Source: Desulfobacteraceae bacterium (GTDB taxonomy: Bacteria; Desulfobacterota; DSM-4660; Desulfatiglandales; Desulfatiglandaceae). Taken from it: a stretch of DNA of 64,000 nt. Below the pieces are notes generated by a model. It saw only the letters and a list, made by a program, of their open reading frames with translations, was not told the origin of the DNA and did no database searches. The DNA is taken from positions 1-64,000 of the forward strand of contig JAUWMR010000007.1 in the NCBI GenBank assembly GCA_030613055.1. Reading direction: 5' to 3'. Of this stretch, positions 50,581-60,827 are shown in pieces; the stretch's first letter is position 1, and the number at the start of each line of letters is the position of its first letter. Both the position numbers and the translations under genes were made by a program.

Positions 50581-51855
50581 TTGAAGGTTCTTCTTATCTC
50601 AGCCAACACGGAACAGTTCAACATGCCGGCCATGCCTTTGGGGCTGGCATGTGTTGCTGAAGCCACAAGAAACGCCGGGCATGATGTCACCATGCTGGAC
50701 TTGATGTTTGAAATGGATGCCGCCGCAGTCCTTAAAAAAATAATCGCAGAATTCCGTCCGGAATGTATCGGCATCTCAGTGAGAAACATTGACGATCAGA
50801 ATATTGAAACCCCGAGATTTCTGCTTGATAAGGTAAAAGAGGTAGTAGCGCTCTGCCAGGATCAGGTGAATGTGCCGGTTGTCCTTGGTGGCGCTGGATA
50901 CAGCATATTTCCTGAAAGCGCGCTCGCTTACCTTGATGCAGACATGGGAATTGAGGGCGAAGGGGAAATTGCCTTCCCCGCTCTGCTGGCACGCCTGGAG
51001 AACAACTCCGATCTTTCCGGAATACCAGGACTGTATGCCCGGGATCATGGCTCTCAACAGCCAAAAACACTTGCCAAAAACCTTGATGAGTTAACGCTTC
51101 CGGACACCAGCATCCTGTCTGTTTCGGCATCCAAAAACAGGGAGACATGGATTCCGGTGCAAACCAGACGAGGATGCGCCCTTAAATGCAGTTATTGTTC
51201 CACGCCGGGTATTGAAGGCTCCATCCTCCGACGGCGCTCGCCAGAGCTTGTTTCAGTCTGGCTTGAAAGCTGGGTCAAGGCCGGATATACGAATTTCTTC
51301 TTTGTGGACAACACGTTTAATCTCCCTCCTGCCTATGCCAAGGAGATATGCCGCCAAATTCTGGAAAGAGGACTGAATATGCGCTGGCGGTCTATTATTT
51401 ACCCAAAAAATGTTGATAAGGAATTGGTTGAACTCGTGGCCGCGGCCGGTTGCAGGCAGATCAGCCTCGGTTTCGAAAGCGGCTCCGAGCAAATACTGAG
51501 GAATTTGAACAAGCGCTTTTCGCTGGAAGATGTGCGAACAACTTCAGCTATTTTTGCCGATCACGGGATTGAACGCATGGGTTTTTTATTGCTGGGAGGT
51601 CCTGGCGAAACAAGGGAAACCGTGGAAGAAAGCCTTGCCTTTGCTGATTCTTTGAAACTTGAGGCATTGAGACTTACGGCGGGTGTCCGTATTTATCCAG
51701 ACACACAATTGGCTAAGACTGCTGAAAATGAAGGGGCCATCACCTCACAAGGGAACCTGCTTCATCCACGTTTTTACTTGGCCCAAGGACTGGAAGGTTG
51801 GCTTTCTGAAAGGTTGAAAGAATGGCAGGTTTCCCGCCCCTATGTGATAATGTGA
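50581..51855 (+). CDS. B12-binding radical SAM protein
   Basis: A 424-residue class B-type radical SAM enzyme. The N-terminal half (about 1-140) is a cobalamin-binding-like domain (KVLLISANTEQF, GLACVAEATRNAGHDV, IGISVRNID). The radical SAM cluster motif is CALKCSYC, C199-x3-C203-x2-C206. The later YTNFFFVDNTFNLPP and LGFESGSEQILRNLNKRF are standard. It could methylate an inert carbon or phosphorus or join in a B12-dependent rearrangement; substrate unknown. I choose TTG 50581, since GAGGAGG lies 7 bases before it; TTG 50575 is too close. Confidence 0.8.
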   Translation: MKVLLISANTEQFNMPAMPLGLACVAEATRNAGHDVTMLDLMFEMDAAAVLKKIIAEFRPECIGISVRNIDDQNIETPRFLLDKVKEVVALCQDQVNVPVVLGGAGYSIFPESALAYLDADMGIEGEGEIAFPALLARLENNSDLSGIPGLYARDHGSQQPKTLAKNLDELTLPDTSILSVSASKNRETWIPVQTRRGCALKCSYCSTPGIEGSILRRRSPELVSVWLESWVKAGYTNFFFVDNTFNLPPAYAKEICRQILERGLNMRWRSIIYPKNVDKELVELVAAAGCRQISLGFESGSEQILRNLNKRFSLEDVRTTSAIFADHGIERMGFLLLGGPGETRETVEESLAFADSLKLEALRLTAGVRIYPDTQLAKTAENEGAITSQGNLLHPRFYLAQGLEGWLSERLKEWQVSRPYVIM

Positions 51856-52119
51856 ACCACCAATTGGACTTTTAACATCCCTGCTTAGCCCATCCAGGGG
51901 CTTCACCAGACCGCAAGAAGCGTTGCGGCCTTACGGGCAAGGTCATTGCGCGGCTGGTGCGCCCTGCCGTTCTTGCCAATATTGAAGTTGACAGTTCTTA
52001 TGACAAGAAGTTTAGAGACATTTATGATTAGGTGGCCTGTAACCTTTTGGCTTTAGGAAAACTGATCCTGACAGGACAAAAATACGCCAGTCGCTTGAAG
52101 ATATTGTAACGTGGTATAA
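51856..52119. other. Intergenic region with hairpins
   Basis: A 264-base gap with no gene. A GACCGCAAGAAGCGTTGCGGCC stem-loop near 51909-51930 is visible, together with remnants of GC-rich sequence unlike the flanking AT-rich genes. Confidence 0.35.
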
Positions 52120-52866
52120 ATGAAGACACTAATAAGTTTAACATTAGTCATGGCATTCGCTTTTTGTTCGGCTGAAATATTCGCGCAGGAAAATGATAAA
52201 TCTGAAGTAGTGGTTCTGCTTCATGGCTTAGCGCGATCATATAAATCTATGAAAAAGATGGAAAAGTCATTAATTACAGAAGGTTTTAAGACGTGTAATA
52301 TATCTTATCCATCGACAAAGTATTCGATAGATAAATTAGTGACAGATTTTGTTTTACCAAAGATTCAACAATGCGTTAAAAATTCCAACTTACCGGTTAA
52401 CTTTGTAACACACTCACTGGGTGGAATCATTGTAAGATATCTGGCGATACAGGAAAAGGACTTCGAAATTGGAAGAGTTGTCATGCTAAGTCCTCCAAAT
52501 AAAGGAAGCGAAGTGGTTGATAAACTTGGTGATCTATGGCTTTTTGGCGCGATCAATGGGCCTGCGGGTCGCGAGTTAGGTACAGGAAAAGAAAGCATAC
52601 CTAATACATTGGGTCCTGCCATTTTTGATGTTGGTATAATCACTGGAAATAAATCAATTAATTGGATACTTTCCGCAATAATTGAAGGCAAAGATGATGG
52701 AAAGGTGTCAGTCGAAAACGCCAAACTTGAGGGAATGAAAGACTTTTTAGTAATACCGGCGACACATCCATTTATTATGAAAAATAAAGTAGCAATAGAA
52801 CAAACGATTTACTTCCTTAAAAACGGTAACTTTAAAAAGAGAACAAATAGAGGGCTTAATTCTTAA
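52120..52866 (+). CDS. Secreted alpha/beta-hydrolase (lipase-like)
   Basis: A 248-residue protein with a signal peptide (MKTLISLTLVMAFAFCSAEIFAQ; a second Cys makes a lipoprotein less likely). The mature part has the lipase fold opening VVVLLHGLARSYKSM and the nucleophile elbow THSLGG, the Ser being at about residue 102. The probable acid and His residues lie in the last third (KDDGKVSVENA, and PATHPFIMKNK, respectively). It may hydrolyse esters or lipids in the periplasm. Ribosome binding site not strong. The gene is AT-rich, as expected of the accessory zone. Confidence 0.8.
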   Translation: MKTLISLTLVMAFAFCSAEIFAQENDKSEVVVLLHGLARSYKSMKKMEKSLITEGFKTCNISYPSTKYSIDKLVTDFVLPKIQQCVKNSNLPVNFVTHSLGGIIVRYLAIQEKDFEIGRVVMLSPPNKGSEVVDKLGDLWLFGAINGPAGRELGTGKESIPNTLGPAIFDVGIITGNKSINWILSAIIEGKDDGKVSVENAKLEGMKDFLVIPATHPFIMKNKVAIEQTIYFLKNGNFKKRTNRGLNS

Positions 52867-52927
52867 TTGCTTTACACGAGTTATCAAAAATAAAGGCCCT
52901 ATAACTTTTTTGAAAAGGAGGTTGAAC

Positions 52928-53890
52928 ATGATTAAGGAGATCATCGCACAGGAGATTAATACCGAGCGTTTCATCAATGAGAAAGTCGAAGAGATAAAAC
53001 GCGCTGTTGGGGACGGAATGGCGATCAATGCCCTCTCGGGAGGCGTCGATTCGTCTGCGGTCACGATGCTCGGTCATCGAGCCTTAGGCAAGCGCCTTAA
53101 AACGGTTTTTATCGAAAATGGCCTCATGCGAGAGGGAGAGTCCGAACAGGTCGCGGGATTTTTTCAAAAACTCGGCGTCACGGTCGAAGTAGTAGACGCG
53201 AGCAAAGAATTCTTCTCAGCGCTTAAAGGAATAGTAGACCCTGAAGAGAAGCGCGAGGCAATTACCCAGACTTTCTACCGAAATGTATTCGGACGGATGG
53301 TCAAGGAAAGCGGGGCGAAATATCTTTTACAGGGAACTATCCTGACCGATGTCGACGAGACCGTCGCGGGGGTCAAGCGGCAGCACAATGTCTTCGAGCA
53401 GCTCGGGATCGACCCGCTGGAGACTTTCGGCTACCGCATCATCGAGCCACTCATTCAGCTTCGCAAGGATGGCGTTAGAAAGATTGGCAAAGCCTTAGGG
53501 CTTCCGGCCGAGCTATTCGAGCGCATCCCGTTCCCGGGTCCTGCGCTCGCGGCGCGAGTGATAGGCGTGGTGACACCGGAGCGCATCGAAACTGTTCGGA
53601 AGGCGACCGTCATTGTCGAGCGGTTGCTAAAGAGCACCGGTTCATTCCAATACATGGCAATCCTCCATGAAGACCGCGTAACCGGCATGCGCGACGGCAT
53701 GCGCGATTTCGGTCAGCAGATCGAGGTGCGGTGCTGGGACAGCGTTGATGCGCGGACCGCAACACCGACGCAGCTCTCATTCGAAATCCTTAAGACGCTC
53801 GCCAGCCAGATTATCCGCGATGTGCCTGGCATTGTCAGCGTTACGTACAACATAACTCCGAAGCCCCCATCAACAATCGAAGCGATATGA
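52928..53890 (+). CDS. guaA: GMP synthase, ATP-pyrophosphatase subunit (GuaAb-type)
   Basis: A 320-residue ATP-PPase that activates XMP with ATP for amination to GMP in purine synthesis. The PP-loop is SGGVDSSAV at about 37-45, and the dimerisation/C-terminal domain contains PFPGPALAARVIG and TYNITPKPPSTIE. The N-terminal class I glutaminase domain of the usual bacterial GuaA is absent, so this is the split form typical of archaea and a few bacteria; ammonia must come from a separate glutaminase or solution. AAGGAGG precedes ATG 52928. Codon use is GC-richer than the flanking genes. No glutaminase gene is in the window. Confidence 0.88.
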   Translation: MIKEIIAQEINTERFINEKVEEIKRAVGDGMAINALSGGVDSSAVTMLGHRALGKRLKTVFIENGLMREGESEQVAGFFQKLGVTVEVVDASKEFFSALKGIVDPEEKREAITQTFYRNVFGRMVKESGAKYLLQGTILTDVDETVAGVKRQHNVFEQLGIDPLETFGYRIIEPLIQLRKDGVRKIGKALGLPAELFERIPFPGPALAARVIGVVTPERIETVRKATVIVERLLKSTGSFQYMAILHEDRVTGMRDGMRDFGQQIEVRCWDSVDARTATPTQLSFEILKTLASQIIRDVPGIVSVTYNITPKPPSTIEAI

Positions 53891-53912
53891 TGACGTTAGG
53901 GTACAGTTGGAA

Positions 53913-54152
53913 ATGAGTATCTCAATAAAATGGTTTCCTCCATCGTGGTTTCAAATTAAGACAGAAAATATGATTCTATATATTGATCCTGCTTACTTGA
54001 GAACCAATTTCACTAACTATCCTAAACGGATCGAGTTCTCGAAATGGCCTGATCCAATTGATGGGTTACCTGAAAAACTGGAAAAAGGGGATATTATCCT
54101 TGTAACACACCACCATAAGGATCATTGCAAAGCTGTGACCAGGTATGCATGA
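53913..54152 (+). pseudogene. Truncated MBL-fold hydrolase
   Basis: The first 75 or so residues of a metallo-beta-lactamase-fold hydrolase of the YtkL/UlaG-like type: MSISIKWFPPSWFQIKTENM, then YIDPAYLR and ILVTHHHKDHCKAV. The zinc-binding HHxxDH-type motif (HHHKDH) is kept. The frame then ends after RYA*, because it is joined to a different gene at about 54125-54150. The rest of the domain, including other zinc ligands, is missing, so the product should be inactive. Confidence 0.75.
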
Positions 54153-54526
54153 ACCTTTTCGAGAAAACACCTTTTGCCCGGAAGAAAATAGCCGAATGGT
54201 CCACCCGGGAGGAGGAGTTTGTAAAGCGAACCGCCTTTTCCCTGATTGCCTGCCTTGCCTGGCATGATAAAGAAGCCCCCGACGAAGACTTCATCAGTTT
54301 CCTGCCTGTCATCAAGAGTGGTGCCACAGATGAACGTAACTTCGTGAAGAAGGCCGTCAACTGGGCACTGAGGAATATAGGGAAAAGAAATCCGAATTTG
54401 AACAAAATCGCTATAAAGACCGCAAAAGATATCCAAAAAATGGATTCTAAATCCGCGCGGTGGGTCGCCTCGGGCGCTATCCGGGAGCTTACGAGTGAGG
54501 CCGTTCAGAAAAGGCTGAGAAAGTGA
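54125..54526 (+). pseudogene. C-terminal fragment of a DNA alkylation repair (AlkD-like) protein
   Basis: The last 130 or so residues of an AlkD-type HEAT-like DNA glycosylase family protein: LFEKTPFARKKIAEWSTREEEFVKRTAFSLIA (two stretches), DEDFISFLP, NFVKKAVNWALRNIGKRN, then RWVASGAIRELTS. The N-terminal half is lost; the frame overlaps the truncated MBL gene by 28 bases in a different phase. The join is best explained by a deletion that removed the 3' end of one gene and the 5' half of the other. An ATG at 54149 could still start a short protein. Confidence 0.7.
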
Positions 54527-55864
<1,338 letters not shown>

Positions 55865-55957
55865 TCAGTTTTTATTGAACATGTCATTGTTCATTGGCAT
55901 TCTTTCACTTTTATTATTCAGTTATCCTGTCTAAATAAATACCTGAGTAGTTACCTT

Positions 55958-57124
55958 TTATTTCACCGCCTTTTTTAGCGCATCCACCATGTCAGTTTTC
56001 TCCCATGTAAATTCAGGAAGTTCCCTGCCAAAATGCCCGTAGTTACAGGATTTCCTGTATATGGGCCTGAGAAGGTCCAGCCTCTCAATGATAGCCGCGG
56101 GGCGGAGATCAAACTCCTTCTTCACGATCTCGGTCAGTTCCTGGCTGGAAACAACCCCGGTGCTGTAAGCACCAACCAGCACTGAAACCGGTTCGGCCCG
56201 GCCAATAGTGTATGCCACCTGTATTTCACACTTTTCCGCCAAACCCGCTGCCACAATATTTTTGGCAATATAGCGGCACATATAGGAGGCGCTCCTGTCA
56301 ACCTTTGATGGGTCTTTTCCTGAAAAAGCGCCGCCGCCGTGATAACCGAATCCACCATAGGTATCCATGATGATCTTTCGGCCGGTTAAGCCGCAATCCC
56401 CTAATGGACCCCCGATTACAAACCTCCCTGTAGTATTAATGAAATACTGGGTATCTTCATCTATCATATCCTTAGATATCACATCCGTGATCACCTTTTC
56501 GACAATCGCTTCACGAAGGGTGTCATAGTCAACGTCCTGGTCATGCTGAGCTGCAATAACCACTGTATGTATCCTGGAAGGCCTGCCATCTGTGTATTCT
56601 ACCGTGACCTGGGACTTGCCATCAGGCCTGAGCCATGGTAGCTGCCCTGATTTCCGGACGTGGGCCAATCTCGCGGTCAGCCCGTGTGCTAAAAAGATAG
56701 GCATTGGCATCAGGGTGGGAGTGTCCTTGCACGCATAGCCGAACATCAGACCCTGATCTCCAGCACCCTGTTCATGGAAAAGTCCATCCCCTTCATTTAC
56801 ACCCATTGCAATATCCTGTGATTGCTTATCTATTGATGAGATCACGGCGCACGTCTCCCAATCAAACCCCATGGAGGAATTATGGTATCCGATCTCTTTG
56901 ATGGTCTGCCTTACGACATTAGGCATGTCCACGTAAGCTTCGGTCGTAACCTCACCCGCAATGATGGCCATGCCGGTAGTGACCAGGGTTTCGCAGGCAA
57001 CTCGGGATTTTTTGTCCTGTTCAAGCATCTTGTCCAGAATATGGTCTGAAATCTGGTCTGCAACTTTATCTGGATGTCCCTCAGTGACCGACTCAGAGGT
57101 AAACAGAAAATTTGAAGATTTCAT
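55958..57124 (-). CDS. metK: S-adenosylmethionine synthetase
   Basis: A 388-residue enzyme that makes S-adenosylmethionine from ATP and methionine. It opens [20 protein letters not shown]. The ATP site is [12 protein letters not shown], and the later motifs are [20 protein letters not shown] (phosphate-binding loop) and RAEPVSVLV. Length matches the family. Together with ahcY downstream it forms the SAM supply and recycling pair. No riboswitch is apparent in the short upstream region. GGAGAAAT precedes the ATG. Confidence 0.97.
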   Translation of the reverse strand: MKSSNFLFTSESVTEGHPDKVADQISDHILDKMLEQDKKSRVACETLVTTGMAIIAGEVTTEAYVDMPNVVRQTIKEIGYHNSSMGFDWETCAVISSIDKQSQDIAMGVNEGDGLFHEQGAGDQGLMFGYACKDTPTLMPMPIFLAHGLTARLAHVRKSGQLPWLRPDGKSQVTVEYTDGRPSRIHTVVIAAQHDQDVDYDTLREAIVEKVITDVISKDMIDEDTQYFINTTGRFVIGGPLGDCGLTGRKIIMDTYGGFGYHGGGAFSGKDPSKVDRSASYMCRYIAKNIVAAGLAEKCEIQVAYTIGRAEPVSVLVGAYSTGVVSSQELTEIVKKEFDLRPAAIIERLDLLRPIYRKSCNYGHFGRELPEFTWEKTDMVDALKKAVK

Positions 57125-57175
57125 AAATTTCTCCTTTCACGTCTCAAGAATAAAATATTAAAAGTGTGGCAAAGC

Positions 57176-58024
57176 TCAAGTTTTTCGCAGCAGGCAATTG
57201 TCGATCAATCTGGTTTTTCCGATCCTGACCGCCAGGGCCAGAAGATTTTCATGTCCAAGAGTTTGAACATCTTCAAGTGTTACCGGATCGCACAGGGAAA
57301 AGTAATCAATCTCTGTAAAAGGATGTCTTTTTATCAATGCCTCAACGGCTTCTTTAATAGCGGCAGGACTCCTTTCACCTTTCTCATACATTTGACCGGC
57401 CAGATCTAAGGATTTTTTGAGGCAGAGCGCAGATTCTCTTTCCTCTGCATTCAGGTAGCTATTGCGGGAACTCATGGCCAGTCCGTCCGGTTCTCTTACA
57501 GTACGAACCCCAACGATTTTTATGTCCATATTGAGATCAATGATCATACGGCTTATTACTGTCAACTGCTGATAATCCTTCTGACCAAAAAATGCAAGGT
57601 GCGGCTTTGTGGCGTTAAATAATTTGCAAACCACGGTGGAAACACCGTCAAAGTGACCATGCCTTGAAATGCCGCACAGGTGGCGGGTCACCTTTTCCAC
57701 ATGTACATTTGTCTGATAATTTTCCGGATACATCTCTTCTATAGAAGGCATAAAAACTATGTCCACTCCGACTTCACGCGATTTTTTAAGATCACCCTCT
57801 GTATCCCTGGGGTACTCATCATAGTCATCCGTTGGGCTAAATTGCATAGGGTTGACAAAGATGCTGATAATCAGTTTATCCGAATTCTTCTTCGCGACCC
57901 TCATAAGCTCAAGGTGGCCTTCATGTAAAAACCCCATAGTTGGCACTAAGGAAACCATATGGCCGGCCAACCTTAATTTATCAGCCCTTCTTTGCATATC
58001 TTTAACGGTTTTTATCACTTCCAT
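57176..58024 (-). CDS. panC: Pantothenate synthetase
   Basis: A 282-residue ATP-dependent ligase joining pantoate and beta-alanine in coenzyme A synthesis. VPTMGFLHEGHLELM holds the HIGH-like ATP site, and FGQKDYQQLTVI and SSRNSYLNAEER are typical. I start at ATG 58024 (MEVIKTVKDMQ), giving the usual family length; the open frame runs 60 bases further into an intergenic repeat. Other pan genes are not in the window. It is 51 bases upstream of metK on the same strand. Confidence 0.93.
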   Translation of the reverse strand: MEVIKTVKDMQRRADKLRLAGHMVSLVPTMGFLHEGHLELMRVAKKNSDKLIISIFVNPMQFSPTDDYDEYPRDTEGDLKKSREVGVDIVFMPSIEEMYPENYQTNVHVEKVTRHLCGISRHGHFDGVSTVVCKLFNATKPHLAFFGQKDYQQLTVISRMIIDLNMDIKIVGVRTVREPDGLAMSSRNSYLNAEERESALCLKKSLDLAGQMYEKGERSPAAIKEAVEALIKRHPFTEIDYFSLCDPVTLEDVQTLGHENLLALAVRIGKTRLIDNCLLRKT

Positions 58025-58076
58025 GGGAGAATACCTGGCTCGTAACGGATTTCTATTATGTGATGCGGAATTCAGG

Positions 58077-58177
58077 TCATTCAAAGAGACTTTTTTGACA
58101 GGATTTACTGGATATTCAGGGTTGAAAACGCCTAAATTTATCCTGTCAGAATCATTTTCAAAAGGCTAAAGTGTTAC
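58077..58177. repeat. Palindromic repeat of the ACAGGAT-core type
   Basis: A near-copy of the element at 5715-5849: TCAAAGAGACTTTTTTGACAGGATTTAC at one end and TATCCTGTCAGAATCATTTTCAAAAGGCTAAAGTGTTAC at the other. It lies between panC and rsmA. Confidence 0.7.
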
Positions 58178-58220
58178 GATACGGGATATTGCAAGCAAAA
58201 AAAGTGTGTTTACCACTGGC

Positions 58221-59108
58221 TCATCCATTTGTCAATGGAAGAGCGCTTGCGAGGCACAGGAACTCATCCATATCAAGGGTTTCCGCCCTTCTTTTTGGAT
58301 CAATATTGCATCTATTCAAGGCTTCTAATAGGAGATCGCGATTCCAGGACGGGGAGGATCCCGAAAATGAATTTATTATGGTCTTTCGACGATGGAGAAA
58401 GGCCCCTTTCACAACCTTTCTGAAACTGGGCTCGTGGACAGAACGCCCTGGGTAAGGACGTTCAAAATCCAGATCAAGTACCATTGAGTCCACCTTAGGC
58501 CTGGGATAAAATGCGTCTTTTGGCACTTCAAGCAGGACTGTGGGGTGTGCATGGTATTTAACTAACAGGGTCATGGCACCGTATTTCTTACCGCCCGGAG
58601 AAGCCGTCAGCCTTCGGCCGACTTCTAATTGAAACATCAAAACAGCCCTGGCGATCAGGGCACGATTTTCTACCAGCTTTTCCAATATGGGGGAGCTTAT
58701 GTTGTAAGGCAAGTTCCCAATAATCTGGATCTTTGGCAAAGACCGGGATGCTATCTCTTGAAAGTCCCATCTGAGGATATCGGCGTTCACAAGTGTCACA
58801 TTGCTTATACCCGCTCTGGTCAGCTTCTTTTCAAGCGAACCGGCTAAGTATGGATCTTTTTCAACTGCGATAATATGCCCGACCGATCGGGCAAGGGGAA
58901 TTGTCAAGGCCCCCCGGCCAGGACCGATTTCTAAAATCAGATCCGATTCCCGGAATCCGGAACGTACTATTATTTTTTGAATGGCTTCGCGATCAACAAG
59001 AAAGTGCTGGCCCAGCTTTTTCTTAGGTCGAAACCCTACTCCACAAGAATCGTTCGTTCGTTTGCCAAGGCTCGCAGGTCCGGCATTTATTGATTTGGTA
59101 TGCGCCAA
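58221..59108 (-). CDS. rsmA: 16S rRNA dimethyladenosine transferase
   Basis: A 295-residue enzyme that dimethylates two adjacent adenosines near the 3' end of 16S rRNA. Motifs: LGQHFLVDREAIQKII, LEIGPGRGALTIPLA, and NLPYNISSPILEKLV. The start is uncertain: TTG 59108 overlaps the DUF2062 gene by 22 bases and gives an N-terminal extension of about 28 residues before GFRPKKKLGQHF. The last 10 bases of the upstream gene overlap, so coupling is likely. Same strand as tsaD. Confidence 0.92.
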   Translation of the reverse strand: MAHTKSINAGPASLGKRTNDSCGVGFRPKKKLGQHFLVDREAIQKIIVRSGFRESDLILEIGPGRGALTIPLARSVGHIIAVEKDPYLAGSLEKKLTRAGISNVTLVNADILRWDFQEIASRSLPKIQIIGNLPYNISSPILEKLVENRALIARAVLMFQLEVGRRLTASPGGKKYGAMTLLVKYHAHPTVLLEVPKDAFYPRPKVDSMVLDLDFERPYPGRSVHEPSFRKVVKGAFLHRRKTIINSFSGSSPSWNRDLLLEALNRCNIDPKRRAETLDMDEFLCLASALPLTNG

Positions 59109-59605
59109 CTCCCTCGTTCCTTCCTTGACCGACGCCAGGCCCTTACATATTTGAAGAAGTGAAGAAACACAAAATAAGAGACAGGGGCCAGGACGATTCC
59201 CATAATAAGTCCGCCTATCAAAAAGGCGGTAATAATTGTGCCTCCCGCTCCTGCGATTTTTGCCGCGATAACAAACAGGTTCTCACCCGATTGCATGTCA
59301 GTCATAATTGATGAAAAAATCGCTTTTCTCTCCGGGAGGCCCAATACGGAAGTGCCCAATTTATAACTGTAATAGTACAGGAAATACCAGTTTAACGGAT
59401 TGCTGACCCAGGTCCCTAAGGCTGCGGTGATTTTGCTTGCCCTGAAAAAAAGGGCCGCGGTAACAGCAAGGGCTGTCTGGAATGGTATGATGGGCATCAT
59501 ACCCGCAAAGATCCCGAATGCTATACCGAGGGCAAGCTCATGGGGTTCATCTCTCAGTCCGATAAGTTTATAATAGAAATATTTAAATTGCCTTTGTAAA
59601 TTCAT
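59087..59605 (-). CDS. DUF2062-domain membrane protein
   Basis: A 172-residue protein with three or four membrane helices (about 28-62, 70-88 and 118-150). It has the DUF2062 opening with FKYFYYKLIGLRDEPHELALGIAFGIFAGMMPIIPFQT (in parts), where PHELALGIAxGxFxGxxP is the signature. The function is unknown; related small membrane proteins often accompany glycosyltransferase or LPS genes. It precedes rsmA with an overlap and follows tsaD after about 107 bases, including a repeat. Confidence 0.8.
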   Translation of the reverse strand: MNLQRQFKYFYYKLIGLRDEPHELALGIAFGIFAGMMPIIPFQTALAVTAALFFRASKITAALGTWVSNPLNWYFLYYYSYKLGTSVLGLPERKAIFSSIMTDMQSGENLFVIAAKIAGAGGTIITAFLIGGLIMGIVLAPVSYFVFLHFFKYVRAWRRSRKERGSWRIPNQ

Positions 59606-59641
59606 ATTTCACAATCCCTCACCCCGCATACCACTCCAATA

Positions 59642-59698
59642 GTAACAGTTTAGCTCTTTGAAAATATCGATCATAAATTATAGGGGCATGGGGAGAGA
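59642..59698. repeat. GTAACAGTTTAGCTCTTTGAAAA repeat copy
   Basis: Begins GTAACAGTTTAGCTCTTTGAAAA and contains GGGGCATGGGGAGAGAT, so it resembles a half-copy of the elements at 27238 and 35423. It lies between tsaD and the DUF2062 gene. Confidence 0.5.
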
Positions 59699-59712
59699 TG
59701 CCTGAAGTTGAG

Positions 59713-60744
59713 TCAATCAATGGGAGACAATTCCTGTGTGGGATACTTGGATCTCACATCAACGGATAAATCAGCTTTCTCACCAGTTAAGAGCCGATTA
59801 TAACCTGCCGCAGCAATCATGGCCCCATTGTCCGTACAGTAATCCGGCCTGGGGCAATAGACCCTGATGTCCTGGCTTGAGGCTGCCTCTTCCAATCTGG
59901 CCCGCAGCCTCTTATTGCAGGCCACACCGCCTGCCGCCATAACTGCCAAAACCCCTGTCTTTCGCCCTGCATCTATAAGTTTTTGAACCAGTACGTCAAC
60001 AACAGATTCCTGAAACGAGGCGGCTATATCGGAAATCTTTACGCCATCCGTTTCTGTCTGGCCACCGCGCCATTTTTTTATGTACAGGGCAACTGCTGTC
60101 TTTAAGCCGCTGAAGCTAAAATCGAGGGAATCGTGTGACATATATGCCCTTGGAAAATTTATTTTGTTCCCCCTGCCTTCCAGGGCAAGATTTTCAATAA
60201 CCGGGCCTCCAGGGTACCCAATGCCTAAGATTCTTGCCACCTTATCAAATGCCTCGCCGGCCGCGTCATCAAGGGTCTGGCCCATCAGGCTATATTGTCC
60301 GTATCCCTTTACATGGTAAAGGCTGGTGTGTCCACCTGACACCGTAAGGGCTACAAAAGGAAACGCCGGGACTTCCTCCTCTAAAAAAATAGAAAGAATA
60401 TGACCTTCCAGATGGTTTATGGCCACCATGGGAAGATTATGAACATAAGCCAGAGCCTTGGCATAGTAAAGGCCCACTAAGAGCGCCCCCACAAGACCCG
60501 GACCAACGGTTACAGCAATACCGTCCAAATCCCTCATCCCGATGTCCGCCTTAAGGAGGGCTTCCGAAACAACAGGCATGATGTTTTTTAGGTGTTCCCT
60601 GGAGGCAAGCTCGGGAACGACACCTCCATAAGGATGATGCAGTTCGACCTGGGAGTGGACGACATTGGAGATAACCCGCCGGCCATCCAGGACTATTCCT
60701 GCAGAGGTATCATCGCATGAAGTGTCTATTCCCAAGATGATCAT
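59713..60744 (-). CDS. tsaD: tRNA N6-threonylcarbamoyladenosine synthase TsaD
   Basis: A 343-residue subunit of the complex that makes t6A at position 37 of ANN-decoding tRNAs. It starts ILGIDTSCDDTSAGIV, has AINHLEGHILSI with metal-binding H111 and H115, VTVGPGLVGALLVGL, and the ASKH-type phosphate loop SGGHTSLYHV. Length is typical. The CHASE2 kinase gene lies upstream on the same strand after 83 bases. Confidence 0.96.
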   Translation of the reverse strand: MIILGIDTSCDDTSAGIVLDGRRVISNVVHSQVELHHPYGGVVPELASREHLKNIMPVVSEALLKADIGMRDLDGIAVTVGPGLVGALLVGLYYAKALAYVHNLPMVAINHLEGHILSIFLEEEVPAFPFVALTVSGGHTSLYHVKGYGQYSLMGQTLDDAAGEAFDKVARILGIGYPGGPVIENLALEGRGNKINFPRAYMSHDSLDFSFSGLKTAVALYIKKWRGGQTETDGVKISDIAASFQESVVDVLVQKLIDAGRKTGVLAVMAAGGVACNKRLRARLEEAASSQDIRVYCPRPDYCTDNGAMIAAAGYNRLLTGEKADLSVDVRSKYPTQELSPID

Positions 60745-60827
60745 TTGACTACGTGTATACAGGTTTTTCTTGCAAAAAAATGAATAATAAAAGGAGCGCC
60801 TTTAAGAATAATTATCTTTGGGTCAAG

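Noticed and set aside
53907-54152. TGA ending the truncated MBL frame as another selenocysteine codon
   Set aside because: Sequence after the stop does not continue the MBL family in frame; a gene fusion explains the break better.
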